Shown here piece by piece: positions 1 to 6,447 of a stretch of 6,884 bases of DNA. Both the position numbers and the translations under genes were made by a program. The notes under the pieces were generated by a model. It had not been told where the DNA came from. It saw only the letters and a list, made by a program, of their open reading frames with translations, and made no database searches. The stretch is from Roseobacter sp. (lineage in GTDB: Bacteria; Pseudomonadota; Alphaproteobacteria; Rhodobacterales; Rhodobacteraceae). The stretch spans positions 1 through 6,884 of the forward strand of contig JAGXHB010000146.1 in NCBI GenBank assembly GCA_024636425.1. The letters are read 5' to 3'. Positions within the stretch are counted from its first letter, which is position 1; every line of letters begins with the position of its first letter.

Positions 1-722
1 ATCTTGGGCAAGGCGCGCATGAAGATGTGAAAACCGCGTGTCCGCTCCAGATTGCGGGCGACATAGGTGATGATCTCGTCCTTGCGGGTCAGGGCATGGT
101 CAAGCCGCCCCAGTTTGATCGTGACGTGCGGATCAGGCTTCAGCTGATCGGTGCGGATGCCGTCGTGACAGACGTAAAGCTTGCGGTGGAAACTGGGCGG
201 AAAGCGATCCCGCTGCCACAAGGTCGGGCTGAGCCCCACATCAACAGTTTCGATATTGGCCAAAGGTACCGCGTTGCGTGCATGAAGCAGAAACGGGGTG
301 TTCTCCGATACGGAGTCTTCAGGGTCGAACCCAACAGGGCCGCCCGTGTCGCTGTAGTAATATTCGAAAAAGCCGATGATCGGGACGTCCTTCCAGACCT
401 CTTTGAAAAAGGTAAGTTCGCCCCAGCCCACATGGCCGACAACGATGTCCGGCTTGAACCCTTCGGTCTTTTCAATCAGTTGCGCAGCGCGGGCGGCGGC
501 AAAGCCGTGTCCCGCCGATTCCTCCCAGTTCTTCGACAGGCCATAGGCATCATCGGCGGGCTTGTGATGCGTCTTGTATATCCGCGTCTCGACCCCTTTG
601 AACTTGGGCGGATTGCGCCGCTGGGTCAGAAAATAGATCTGATGTTCGCCTGTCTGAGCCAACCATTGCACCAGCTCGCGGTATTGCCCCGGCATGTTCT
701 GATGCACAAACATTATCTTCAT
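1..722 (-). CDS. Family 4 glycosyltransferase (Glyco_trans_4_3 type), 5' part only
   Basis: The first 240 codons of a gene running off the left edge. The product should transfer a sugar from a nucleotide-sugar donor to a polysaccharide or other glycan acceptor at the cytoplasmic face; donor and acceptor cannot be told from sequence. The start MKIMFVHQNMPGQY is a typical first beta strand and glycine loop of a GT-B fold. GHVGWGELTFFKEVW (about 96-110) followed by GFFEYYY (117-123) matches the conserved core of the PF12000 N-terminal domain. VCHDGI (184-189) and YVARNLERTRGFHIFMRALP (220-239) mark the hinge and start of the C-terminal GT domain. No signal peptide or membrane segment is visible. 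The ATG at 722 is chosen because the conserved N-terminus begins there; an in-frame ATG at 713 would cut the first strand, and the ribosome site is weak. It lies 72 nt downstream of the crotonase gene on the same strand. Family call is confident from motifs; the glycan is unknown. Confidence 0.9.
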   Translation of the reverse strand, partial: MKIMFVHQNMPGQYRELVQWLAQTGEHQIYFLTQRRNPPKFKGVETRIYKTHHKPADDAYGLSKNWEESAGHGFAAARAAQLIEKTEGFKPDIVVGHVGWGELTFFKEVWKDVPIIGFFEYYYSDTGGPVGFDPEDSVSENTPFLLHARNAVPLANIETVDVGLSPTLWQRDRFPPSFHRKLYVCHDGIRTDQLKPDPHVTIKLGRLDHALTRKDEIITYVARNLERTRGFHIFMRALPK

Positions 723-794
723 CCGGCCTGCCCGCTTGCTATGACGCTTTGAACCCAATTAGCCGATAGGACACAGCCTTTGCAAACCCTGCCG

Positions 795-1574
795 TTATTT
801 ACCCTTCCAGACCGGATCCCGCTTTTCGGCAAAGGCGCGCGCACCTTCCATCTGATCTTCTGATGAATAGAGCCTGTCGATCGTATCAAGTTGCCGTTTC
901 GTGATCCTGTTCATGGCATCCTGAAACTTGGCATCCTCGGCATCGCGCACGATCTCCTTGATCGCGGCATAGGCCAGCGGCGGCCCGGAGGCGAGCTGTC
1001 GCGCCAATTCCCATGCGCGGTCCATCAACTGATCGGCGGGCAGAACTTCATTCACCAGCCCCCAGTTTTTCGCTTCGGCCGCATCAAACCAGCGGCCCGT
1101 CAGCAAAAGCTCCATCGCGATGTGATAAGGGATGCGCTTGGGCAGCTTGATGCTGGCGGCATCAGCAACCGTGCCCGACCGGATTTCGGGCAAGGCAAAT
1201 GTCGCATGGTCTGCGGCCAGGATCATGTCAGCGCTCAAGGCCAACTCCAATCCGCCACCACAGGCGATCCCGTTCACCGCTGCAATCACCGGCTTGTTCA
1301 TGCCGCGCATCTCCTGCAGCCCGCCAAAGCCGCCGACGCCGTAATCACCATCGGCCGCATCGCCGTCCGCCGCCGCCTTGAGATCCCAGCCGGAACAGAA
1401 AAACTTGGTCCCGCCGCCGGTGATGATCGCCACGCGCAACGAGTCATTCTCGCGAAAGTCCCGGAACACCTCGCCCATCAAGCGTGAGGTTTCCAGATCG
1501 ATCGCATTCGCCTTGGGGCGTTCCAATGTAACCAGCAGAATGCTGCCTTCGGTTGCGGTTCTGACAACGCTCAT
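795..1574 (-). CDS. caiD: Crotonase-fold carnitinyl-CoA dehydratase-like protein (CaiD family)
   Basis: A 259-residue cytoplasmic enoyl-CoA hydratase/isomerase family enzyme. CaiD interconverts carnitinyl-CoA and crotonobetainyl-CoA. Similarity to E. coli CaiD (261 aa, from memory) runs end to end: RPKANAID (19-26), MGEVF (33-37), LRVAIITG (46-53), GWDLKAAA (62-69), KPVIAAVNG (94-102) and the C-terminal FAEKRDPVWKG. Both crotonase catalytic glutamates are present 20 residues apart: E110 in GGGLE and E130 in ALPE, matching the 144/164 pair of rat enoyl-CoA hydratase. The usual Gly-Gly after the second glutamate is replaced by ADAAS. A longer reading from TTG at 1592 exists, but AAAGGG sits 9 nt before the ATG at 1574 and inside that extension, so 1574 is preferred. 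It follows an aldolase-family gene and an apparent acyl-CoA dehydrogenase remnant. No caiA, caiB, caiC or transporter is intact here, so the substrate could be another short-chain acyl-CoA. Fold is near certain; carnitine specificity is inferred. Confidence 0.88.
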   Translation of the reverse strand: MSVVRTATEGSILLVTLERPKANAIDLETSRLMGEVFRDFRENDSLRVAIITGGGTKFFCSGWDLKAAADGDAADGDYGVGGFGGLQEMRGMNKPVIAAVNGIACGGGLELALSADMILAADHATFALPEIRSGTVADAASIKLPKRIPYHIAMELLLTGRWFDAAEAKNWGLVNEVLPADQLMDRAWELARQLASGPPLAYAAIKEIVRDAEDAKFQDAMNRITKRQLDTIDRLYSSEDQMEGARAFAEKRDPVWKGK

Positions 1575-1583
1575 TTCAGTATT

Positions 1584-1589
1584 CCCTTT
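1584..1589 (-). promoter_or_regulatory. Ribosome binding site deciding the crotonase start
   Basis: AAAGGG on the minus strand, followed by a 9-nt spacer and the ATG at 1574. It lies within the first codons of the alternative TTG-initiated reading (from 1592), which argues against that longer start. Confidence 0.7.
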
Positions 1590-1641
1590 CAACTTTTACG
1601 GACCAACACATCCACGGCGGTAGCCGACGACGCGGTGCAGA

Positions 1642-1759
1642 TCAGCGGGTTGGCCTCAACCGAAATTTGCACACATGAAAGCCTAGATTGATCATCTTGC
1701 GTTTGATCTGGTCCGCGATCATCTGATGTTCCTCAGTCAGCCCGCAGATCAAAGGTCAT
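1642..1759 (-). pseudogene. Probable remnant of an acyl-CoA dehydrogenase 5' end
   Basis: An ATG at 1759, 17 nt after the aldolase stop, begins MTFDL and then shifts frame and hits a stop. The next frame continues with LTEEHQMIADQIKR (from 1740). Removing the 7 bases CGGGCTG (1744-1738 on the minus strand) would join the two as MTFDLTEEHQMIADQIKR. That resembles the usual N-terminus of acyl-CoA dehydrogenases (M-x-F-x-L-T-E-E-x-x-x-I). After this the similarity ends: KMINLGFHVCKFRLRPTR runs to a TGA at 1644-1642 and matches nothing I recognise. So a frameshift and a large deletion seem to have removed the rest of a gene normally about 380 aa long. Its place between an aldolase-family gene and a CaiD-type crotonase fits a lost CaiA-like enzyme. 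Only about 18 residues carry the similarity, so chance is possible. The rest of this gap, 1575-1641, holds only the crotonase ribosome site. Confidence 0.5.
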
Positions 1760-1776
1760 CGCTCAGATGCCGCATT

Positions 1777-2532
1777 TCAGTGTGAATAATTTGATTCCTC
1801 ACTGTCCAGTATCGCCTTGAGTTCGGCCAGATGGCGGGCATCCTGTTCGGGGTAACTTTCCAGTTCCTGCGCAGTCTTTTCTGCCACGTCATCGGGGATG
1901 CGGCGCAAAGGCATGCCTGTTTGCAATGCGCGGATGTAAGTCTCGGCAGCACGTTCGAAATAAAAGAGCCTGTTGAACGTGTCGGCAACTGTATCCCCAA
2001 TCACAAGCACGCCGTGGCTGCCCATGACCATCACCTTCTGCTTGGGGTCGGTCAGCAAGGTTGCACAGCGCGCGCCCTCGTCTTCGAATGCCAGCCCCCC
2101 ATAGTTTTCGTCGATGACCACACGATTGAAGAAGGTGCAGCAATTCTGGTCGATCGGAGGCAACCGGCTGTCTTGCAGTGATGCCAAGACCGTCGCATGG
2201 ATCGAATGTACATGCATCACACAGCGCGCATGGGCACAGGCCCGGTGCACGCCGCCATGCAGCCCCCAAGCCGTAGGATCCGGCGCATCGGGGCCCTTGA
2301 GTGTGTCGGGGTTGTTGGCGTCAACCTCGATCAGGTCGCTGGCCTTGATCCGGCTGAAATGCACCTGATTGGGGTTCATCAGAAACTTCGTTCCGTCGTC
2401 ATTGACCGCAAGGCTGAAGTGGTTTGCAACGCCTTCGTGCATGTTGAGCCGCGCAGTCCAGCGAAAGGCGGCGGCCAAATCGACGCGTTCCTGCCAGTGA
2501 TCCATATTCTGGCGAAGATGTGTAACGGTCAT
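1777..2532 (-). CDS. Class II aldolase/adducin family protein
   Basis: A 251-residue cytoplasmic protein with the class II aldolase/adducin fold, found in sugar-phosphate aldolases and epimerases such as FucA and AraD. The N-terminal part has HEGVANHFSLAV (32-43) and a substrate-loop-like FLMNP (50-54). The metal-binding HxH is H107/H109 in MHVHSIHAT, and the third histidine is H173 in GSHGVLV. In FucA the catalytic glutamate lies 19 residues before the first of these histidines; here that position is A88, in PTAWG. From memory, related proteins called only 'class II aldolase/adducin family' share this PTAW motif, so it looks like a subfamily trait rather than damage. True aldolase activity is therefore doubtful and the substrate is unknown. 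The ATG at 2532 has AGGGA 8 nt upstream. It is the first gene of the minus-strand cluster, divergent from ade. The downstream gap of 202 nt holds the acyl-CoA dehydrogenase remnant. Family is confident; reaction is unknown. Confidence 0.9.
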   Translation of the reverse strand: MTVTHLRQNMDHWQERVDLAAAFRWTARLNMHEGVANHFSLAVNDDGTKFLMNPNQVHFSRIKASDLIEVDANNPDTLKGPDAPDPTAWGLHGGVHRACAHARCVMHVHSIHATVLASLQDSRLPPIDQNCCTFFNRVVIDENYGGLAFEDEGARCATLLTDPKQKVMVMGSHGVLVIGDTVADTFNRLFYFERAAETYIRALQTGMPLRRIPDDVAEKTAQELESYPEQDARHLAELKAILDSEESNYSH

Positions 2533-2620
2533 ACTGGTTATCCCTTTTTTGCGCCGAAGTTCGGCTTTCCATGCGTCGCGTCACCTTGAACCCGAGGCAA
2601 TCTTCGTGTCAACGTCAGGC
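2533..2620. promoter_or_regulatory. Divergent promoter region between the aldolase gene and ade
   Basis: This 88-nt gap must hold the start signals for both directions unless promoters lie inside the genes. A palindrome GCCGAA-G-TTCGGC occupies 2553-2565, next to a run of six T at 2545-2550. It could be an operator or, on the minus strand, a small leader hairpin just before the aldolase ribosome site. No convincing -35/-10 pair was found by eye. Confidence 0.35.
2594..2597 (+). promoter_or_regulatory. Possible ribosome binding site for an alternative GTG start of ade
   Basis: GAGG stands 8 nt before an in-frame GTG at 2606, which would add five residues (VSTSG) before the ATG at 2621. The ATG at 2621 has only AGG too close to it (2617-2619). 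So the GTG start cannot be ruled out and may be the one used. Confidence 0.4.
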
Positions 2621-4423
2621 ATGACAGTTCAACCTTTCCCCTCATGGCCGGATGTGGCTGCTCAATTGGTGTCGGTCGCAGCAGGGCGCGCTGCCGCAGA
2701 TATGATCATCAAGGGTGGTACGTGGGTCAATGTCCATACCCGCGAAACACTGCCCGGCCACGATATTGCGATCGCCGCCGGCAGGATCGCGTTTGTCGGT
2801 CCGGACGCCAGTCATTGTCGGGGCGACACAACGACTGTGATCGAGGCGCAGGGTCGTTTCATGATCCCCGGCTTGTGTGACGGGCACATGCATATCGAAA
2901 GCGGGATGCTGACCCCGGCGGAATTTGCCCGCGCCGTGATCCCCCACGGGACCACCTCGATATTCACGGACCCGCACGAGATCGCCAATGTGCTGGGCCT
3001 TGAGGGTGTGCGCATGATGCATGACGAAGCACTGTTGCAGCCGATCAACATCTTCACGCAGATGCCCTCCTGCGCGCCGTCGGCTCCGGGAATGGAAACC
3101 ACAGGCTTTGAAATCACCGCAGAAGATGTGGCCGAAGCGATGGACTGGCCGGGCATCATCGGTCTGGGCGAGATGATGAATTTCCCCGGTGTGACGGCTG
3201 GCGACCCCAAGATGCTGGCCGAGATCGCCGCGACGCAACGCGCGGGCAAGACCGTGGGCGGGCACTACGCCTCGCCCGATCTGGGGCCAGCGTTCGCGGC
3301 TTATGTCGCAGGCGGGCCCGCCGACGATCACGAAGGCACCTGCGAGGCAGATGCTGTCACACGGATGCGTCAGGGGATGCGGTCGATGATCCGGCTCGGG
3401 TCGGCATGGTATGACGTCGAGACGCAGATCACCGCGATCACTGAAAAGGGGCTGGATTCGCGCAACATGATCCTGTGCACGGATGATTGCCATTCGGGCA
3501 CTTTGGTAAACGACGGCCACATGAACCGCGTGGTGCGCCATGCCATCGACTGCGGCTGTGATCCGCTCGTGGCGCTGCAAATGGCGACGCTCAATACCGC
3601 AACCCATTTCGGGCTTGAGCGTGAACTGGGTTCGCTTACCCCCGGACGCCGCGCCGATGTGATCCTGACCTCGGACCTGAAGACGCTACCGATTGAGACC
3701 GTGATCGCACGCGGGCAGATCGTCGCGCAGGACGGTGTCTGCCTTGTGGACTGTCCGCATTACGACTGGCCGGACAAGGCGCGCCAGACCATTCATATGG
3801 GCAAGGCGCTTGGCGCAGGTGATTTCACGATCAACGCGCCCAAAGGGGCCAATGCCGTGACCGCGAACGTGATCGGTGTTGTTGAAAATCAGGCCCCCAC
3901 GCGCGCACTGAAATTCGAGCTGCCCGTGACCGAGGGGCGTGTTCAGGCTTCGGGCGAGGTGTGCCAGATCGCACTTGTCGAACGGCACCGCGCCACAGGG
4001 ACGGTCGTCAATGCGTTCGTGTCGGGCTTTGGCTATCAAGGGCCCATGGCGATGGCGTCGACCGTGGCGCATGACAGTCACCACATGATCGTCGTGGGAA
4101 CCGACGCGGATCACATGGCGATGGCCGCGAACCGGCTGGGCGAGGTCGGCGGCGGCATCGTCATCTTCAAGGACGGCAAGGAGCTGGCGATGATCGAGCT
4201 CCCCATCGCCGGCCTGATGTCAGACAGCCCCGCATCAGAGGTTGCCGCCAAGACCGATGCAATGATGCAGGCCATGCGAGACTGCGGCTGCACGTTGAAC
4301 AACGCCTATATGCAGCATTCCCTGCTGGCGCTTGTCGTCATCCCGGAACTGCGCATCTCTGACCTTGGACTGGTCGATGTGCGATCCTTTGAATTCATTC
4401 CCTTGTTCGAGCCTGTTTCATGA
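2621..4423 (+). CDS. ade: Adenine deaminase
   Basis: A 600-residue metal-dependent deaminase converting adenine to hypoxanthine and ammonia, close in length to E. coli Ade (588 aa from memory). It belongs to the amidohydrolase superfamily. An N-terminal beta part (about 15-80) leads to the metal-binding H89-x-H91 in GLCDGHMHIESG. DPHEIANVLG (117-126) contains H119 and E120; GEMMNFPGV (183-191), GGHY with H215, DDHEGT with H237/E238, and LCTDDCHSG with D288/D289 supply further metal and active-site positions. LTPGRRADVIL (339-349) closes the catalytic domain. The C-terminal adenine-deaminase domain follows, with AHDSHHMIVVGTDADHM (483-499) and GLMSD (531-535). No catalytic motif is missing. 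A longer TTG reading from 2549 would fill the divergent promoter and is unlikely; ATG 2621 and GTG 2606 remain candidates. The stop overlaps the amn start as ATGA, so the two enzymes probably act in sequence. Confidence 0.97.
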   Translation: MTVQPFPSWPDVAAQLVSVAAGRAAADMIIKGGTWVNVHTRETLPGHDIAIAAGRIAFVGPDASHCRGDTTTVIEAQGRFMIPGLCDGHMHIESGMLTPAEFARAVIPHGTTSIFTDPHEIANVLGLEGVRMMHDEALLQPINIFTQMPSCAPSAPGMETTGFEITAEDVAEAMDWPGIIGLGEMMNFPGVTAGDPKMLAEIAATQRAGKTVGGHYASPDLGPAFAAYVAGGPADDHEGTCEADAVTRMRQGMRSMIRLGSAWYDVETQITAITEKGLDSRNMILCTDDCHSGTLVNDGHMNRVVRHAIDCGCDPLVALQMATLNTATHFGLERELGSLTPGRRADVILTSDLKTLPIETVIARGQIVAQDGVCLVDCPHYDWPDKARQTIHMGKALGAGDFTINAPKGANAVTANVIGVVENQAPTRALKFELPVTEGRVQASGEVCQIALVERHRATGTVVNAFVSGFGYQGPMAMASTVAHDSHHMIVVGTDADHMAMAANRLGEVGGGIVIFKDGKELAMIELPIAGLMSDSPASEVAAKTDAMMQAMRDCGCTLNNAYMQHSLLALVVIPELRISDLGLVDVRSFEFIPLFEPVS

Positions 4424-5883
4424 CCGGAACCCTGACCCCAGACACACCGCCCGCCCATTCCTATACCGACGCGGCCGCTGCGGTGGATCAACTGATCGCG
4501 CTTTACACCCAAGCGACAACATTCCTGACGGAACATTTCCAGAAGGCCATGGACGACGAGGTGCCGGATACCCGCATCCGCGCATTCTATCCCGAGATCC
4601 GTTTTACCACCTCCAGCTATGCGCAGGTCGACTCGCGGCTATCCTTCGGGCATGTATCGTCTCCCGGTACGTTCAGGGCCACGATCACGCGGCCTGATCT
4701 GTTCCGGCACTACCTGACGCAGCAGATTGACCTGCTGATCGAAAACCACGGCCAGCCTGTCACGATAGGGGTGTCGGAAACGCCGATGCCCGTGCATTTC
4801 GCTGTCGGGAACGATGCATCGGTGAATGTACCGCAAGAAGGGGCCGCAGACTTTACCCTGCGCGACATCTTCGACGTGCCGGATCTGAGCACCACAAACG
4901 ACGACATCGTGAACGGCACCTATCAGGCGACGGACAATGTCCGCCCGCTGGCCCCTTTCACGGCGCAGCGGGTGGATTATTCGCTGGCAAGGCTGGCCCA
5001 TTACACCGCCACCGACCCCGATCACTTCCAGAGCCATGTGCTGTTCACCAATTACCAGTTCTACGTCACCGAGTTCGAGGAGTTCGCTCGCGCGATGCTC
5101 CGCGATCCCGACAGCGGCTACACGTCGTTTGTGTCGACCGGCAATGCCGAGATCACGGATGGCGACGCGCCCCTGCCGGTATCGGTCAAGACGCCGCAAA
5201 TGCCGACCTACCATCTGAAGCGAAAGAACGGGCTTGGCATCACGCTGGTCAATATCGGCGTCGGGCCGTCCAACGCCAAGACGGCCACGGATCACATCGC
5301 GGTGCTGCGCCCGCATGCGTGGCTGATGGTCGGGCATTGTGCCGGGCTGCGCAACACGCAGCAGTTGGGCGACTTTGTGCTGGCGCATGCCTATCTGCGC
5401 GAAGATCACGTGCTGGATGATGACTTGCCCGTCTGGGTGCCCATTCCGGCGCTGGCGGAAATCCAGATCGCGCTGGAAGACGCCGTTGAACAGGTCACCC
5501 AGCTTGAGGGGTACGAGCTGAAGCGCATCATGCGGACCGGCACGGTCGCCACCATCGACAACCGCAACTGGGAACTGCGCGACCAGTCGGGTCCGGTACA
5601 GCGATTGTCGCAATCGCGAGCCGTAGCACTGGACATGGAAAGCGCCACAATCGCCGCGAATGGGTACCGGTTCCGCGTTCCCTATGGCACGCTTTTATGC
5701 GTGTCCGACAAGCCCCTGCATGGTGAATTGAAACTGCCGGGCATGGCGTCTGACTTCTATAAAACGCAGGTGGCCCGTCATTTGATGATAGGCATTCGCG
5801 CCATGGAGCAACTTCGTGACATGCCGCTTGAACGTCTGCACAGTCGGAAATTGCGGTCTTTCGACGAAACAGCCTTTCTATAA
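4420..5883 (+). CDS. amn: AMP nucleosidase
   Basis: A 487-residue cytoplasmic enzyme hydrolysing AMP to adenine and ribose 5-phosphate; E. coli Amn is 484 aa (from memory). The N-terminal AMP-nucleosidase domain spans roughly 20-190, including FYPEIRF (56-62) and the basic stretch HVSSPGTFRATITRPDLF (78-95). The C-terminal nucleoside-phosphorylase-like catalytic domain (about 265-470) contains VNIGVGPSNAKT (277-288), DMESATIAA (405-413) and CVSDKPLHGE (427-436). D430 in that last motif corresponds to the catalytic aspartate of the E. coli enzyme. The tail LHSRKLRSF (473-481) also matches the family. E. coli Amn is activated by ATP and inhibited by phosphate; the intact N-terminal domain suggests similar control here, which is inference. 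There is no clear Shine-Dalgarno before the ATG, and the ATGA overlap with ade points to translational coupling. Its product adenine is the substrate of the upstream gene's enzyme. Confidence 0.97.
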   Translation: MTGTLTPDTPPAHSYTDAAAAVDQLIALYTQATTFLTEHFQKAMDDEVPDTRIRAFYPEIRFTTSSYAQVDSRLSFGHVSSPGTFRATITRPDLFRHYLTQQIDLLIENHGQPVTIGVSETPMPVHFAVGNDASVNVPQEGAADFTLRDIFDVPDLSTTNDDIVNGTYQATDNVRPLAPFTAQRVDYSLARLAHYTATDPDHFQSHVLFTNYQFYVTEFEEFARAMLRDPDSGYTSFVSTGNAEITDGDAPLPVSVKTPQMPTYHLKRKNGLGITLVNIGVGPSNAKTATDHIAVLRPHAWLMVGHCAGLRNTQQLGDFVLAHAYLREDHVLDDDLPVWVPIPALAEIQIALEDAVEQVTQLEGYELKRIMRTGTVATIDNRNWELRDQSGPVQRLSQSRAVALDMESATIAANGYRFRVPYGTLLCVSDKPLHGELKLPGMASDFYKTQVARHLMIGIRAMEQLRDMPLERLHSRKLRSFDETAFL

Positions 5884-6012
5884 AGGCGAAAAACAGCAGA
5901 AAACTGCACGTTTCACAAGTTTTCCGCCACCTATTCGTTGTGTTCGTCTACAACATACCGTTACATTCTGCCCGTGAGGCCCTAATCCGGGCGGACGAAG
6001 GAGAAAAAGAAG
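5884..6012 (+). promoter_or_regulatory. Promoter and leader region of the HU gene
   Basis: A 129-nt gap between amn and the HU gene. A weak promoter candidate is TTGTGT (5938-5943) and TACATT (5962-5967) with an 18-nt spacer. Two short inverted repeats lie here: GTTGT/ACAAC (5937-5941 and 5950-5954) and GCCCG/CGGGC (5970-5974 and 5988-5992). The latter would form a hairpin in the leader, ending 4 nt before the Shine-Dalgarno GAAGGAG (5997-6003), which is 9 nt from the ATG. No strong terminator after amn is visible. Confidence 0.35.
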
Positions 6013-6303
6013 ATGGCAACTAAACCAATGACAAAAACCCAGCTCGTCGCAGCTTTGGCCGATGAAATGGGCACAGACAAAAAGACAGCAAGCACCGCTC
6101 TTGATGCGGTATGCGGCCTGATCACCAAAGAAGTTTCGGGCGGTGGTGCTGTAACCCTTCCCGGCATCGGCAAAATCTATTGCCGCGAACGTCCCGAGCG
6201 TATGGTGCGCAACCCTGCGACGGGCGAACAGTTCAAGAAAGACGCGGACAAGGTTGTGAAAATGACCATCGCGAAAGCGTTGAAAGACAGCGTAAACGGC
6301 TAA
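6013..6303 (+). CDS. hup: HU family DNA-binding protein
   Basis: A 96-residue histone-like nucleoid protein that binds and bends DNA as a dimer with little sequence preference. The N-terminal helices run from KTQLVAALADEMG (8-20) through ALDAVCGLITKEV (29-41). The dimer core has VTLPGIGKIY (47-56). The DNA-intercalating arm is RERPERMVRNPATGE (58-72), with the conserved proline P68 in RNP. The C-terminal helix is KMTIAKALKDSV (83-94). Length is close to the usual 90-95 residues. The 'MATKPMTKTQLVAALA' start resembles HU proteins of Rhodobacterales, from memory. The ATG at 6013 is supported by a strong GAAGGAG 9 nt upstream. An intrinsic terminator follows 20 nt after the stop, so the gene is probably monocistronic and well expressed. 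IHF is less likely, because the arm and C-terminus fit HU better. Confidence 0.96.
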   Translation: MATKPMTKTQLVAALADEMGTDKKTASTALDAVCGLITKEVSGGGAVTLPGIGKIYCRERPERMVRNPATGEQFKKDADKVVKMTIAKALKDSVNG

Positions 6304-6323
6304 GCCCGGAAACGGACTTCGGC

Positions 6324-6351
6324 AAAGGGTCGCCCCACGGGCGGCCCTTTT
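6324..6351 (+). terminator. Rho-independent terminator after the HU gene
   Basis: AAAGGGTCGCCC pairs with GGGCGGCCCTTT across a three-base loop (CAC, 6336-6338), giving a 12-pair stem with one G-U wobble, ending in TTTT (6348-6351). The T run is partly inside the stem and is short, but the stem is strong. A further CCGGAA/TTCCGG pair (6306-6311 and 6355-6360) encloses it. Confidence 0.82.
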
Positions 6352-6410
6352 GCATTCCGGCATAGCTGCAATGCGCTGAACGGCCTTGCCCTTCGACACC
6401 ATCTCGGAAA

Positions 6411-6424
6411 TGGTTTGCGAACCA
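6411..6424. promoter_or_regulatory. Short palindrome upstream of the transporter, possible operator
   Basis: TGGTT-TGCG-AACCA has five-base arms and lies 23 nt before the EamA start. The size and place suit a regulator site overlapping the promoter or leader, but no adjacent regulator gene is seen and the palindrome is short enough to be chance. The rest of the gap 6352-6447 shows nothing clear. Confidence 0.25.
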
Positions 6425-6447
6425 GTGCAGTGAAAGGCCCCACCCTC

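Noticed and set aside
27..752. Long plus-strand open frame of 241 codons
   Set aside because: It is antisense to the glycosyltransferase, whose motifs are clear; the frame shows no recognisable domain and is typical of GC-rich antisense shadows.
723..794. Promoter or terminator between the crotonase and glycosyltransferase genes
   Set aside because: A TTGCAA followed 17 nt later by CTAATT is too poor a match to call, and no hairpin with a T run is present.
1589..1730. Unbroken minus-strand frame ending VEANPLICTASSATAVDV...
   Set aside because: It lacks a supported start, overlaps the dehydrogenase remnant in another frame and the crotonase ribosome site, and resembles no protein I recognise.
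1702..1753. Nine-base inverted repeat TTTGATCTG/CAGATCAAA
   Set aside because: The arms are 34 nt apart, there is no T run, and both arms fall in the apparent dehydrogenase remnant, so a terminator or operator role is not supported.
2642..3607. Minus-strand open frame of 321 codons
   Set aside because: It lies wholly antisense to ade and reads as low-complexity His/Arg/Asp-rich sequence with no domain.
4639..5613. Minus-strand open frame of 324 codons
   Set aside because: It is antisense to amn, rich in Arg, Asp and His, with no family motif.
5899..5924. Inverted repeat GAAAACT/AGTTTTC after amn as a terminator
   Set aside because: The stem is AT-rich, only seven pairs with a 12-nt loop, and lacks a following T run.
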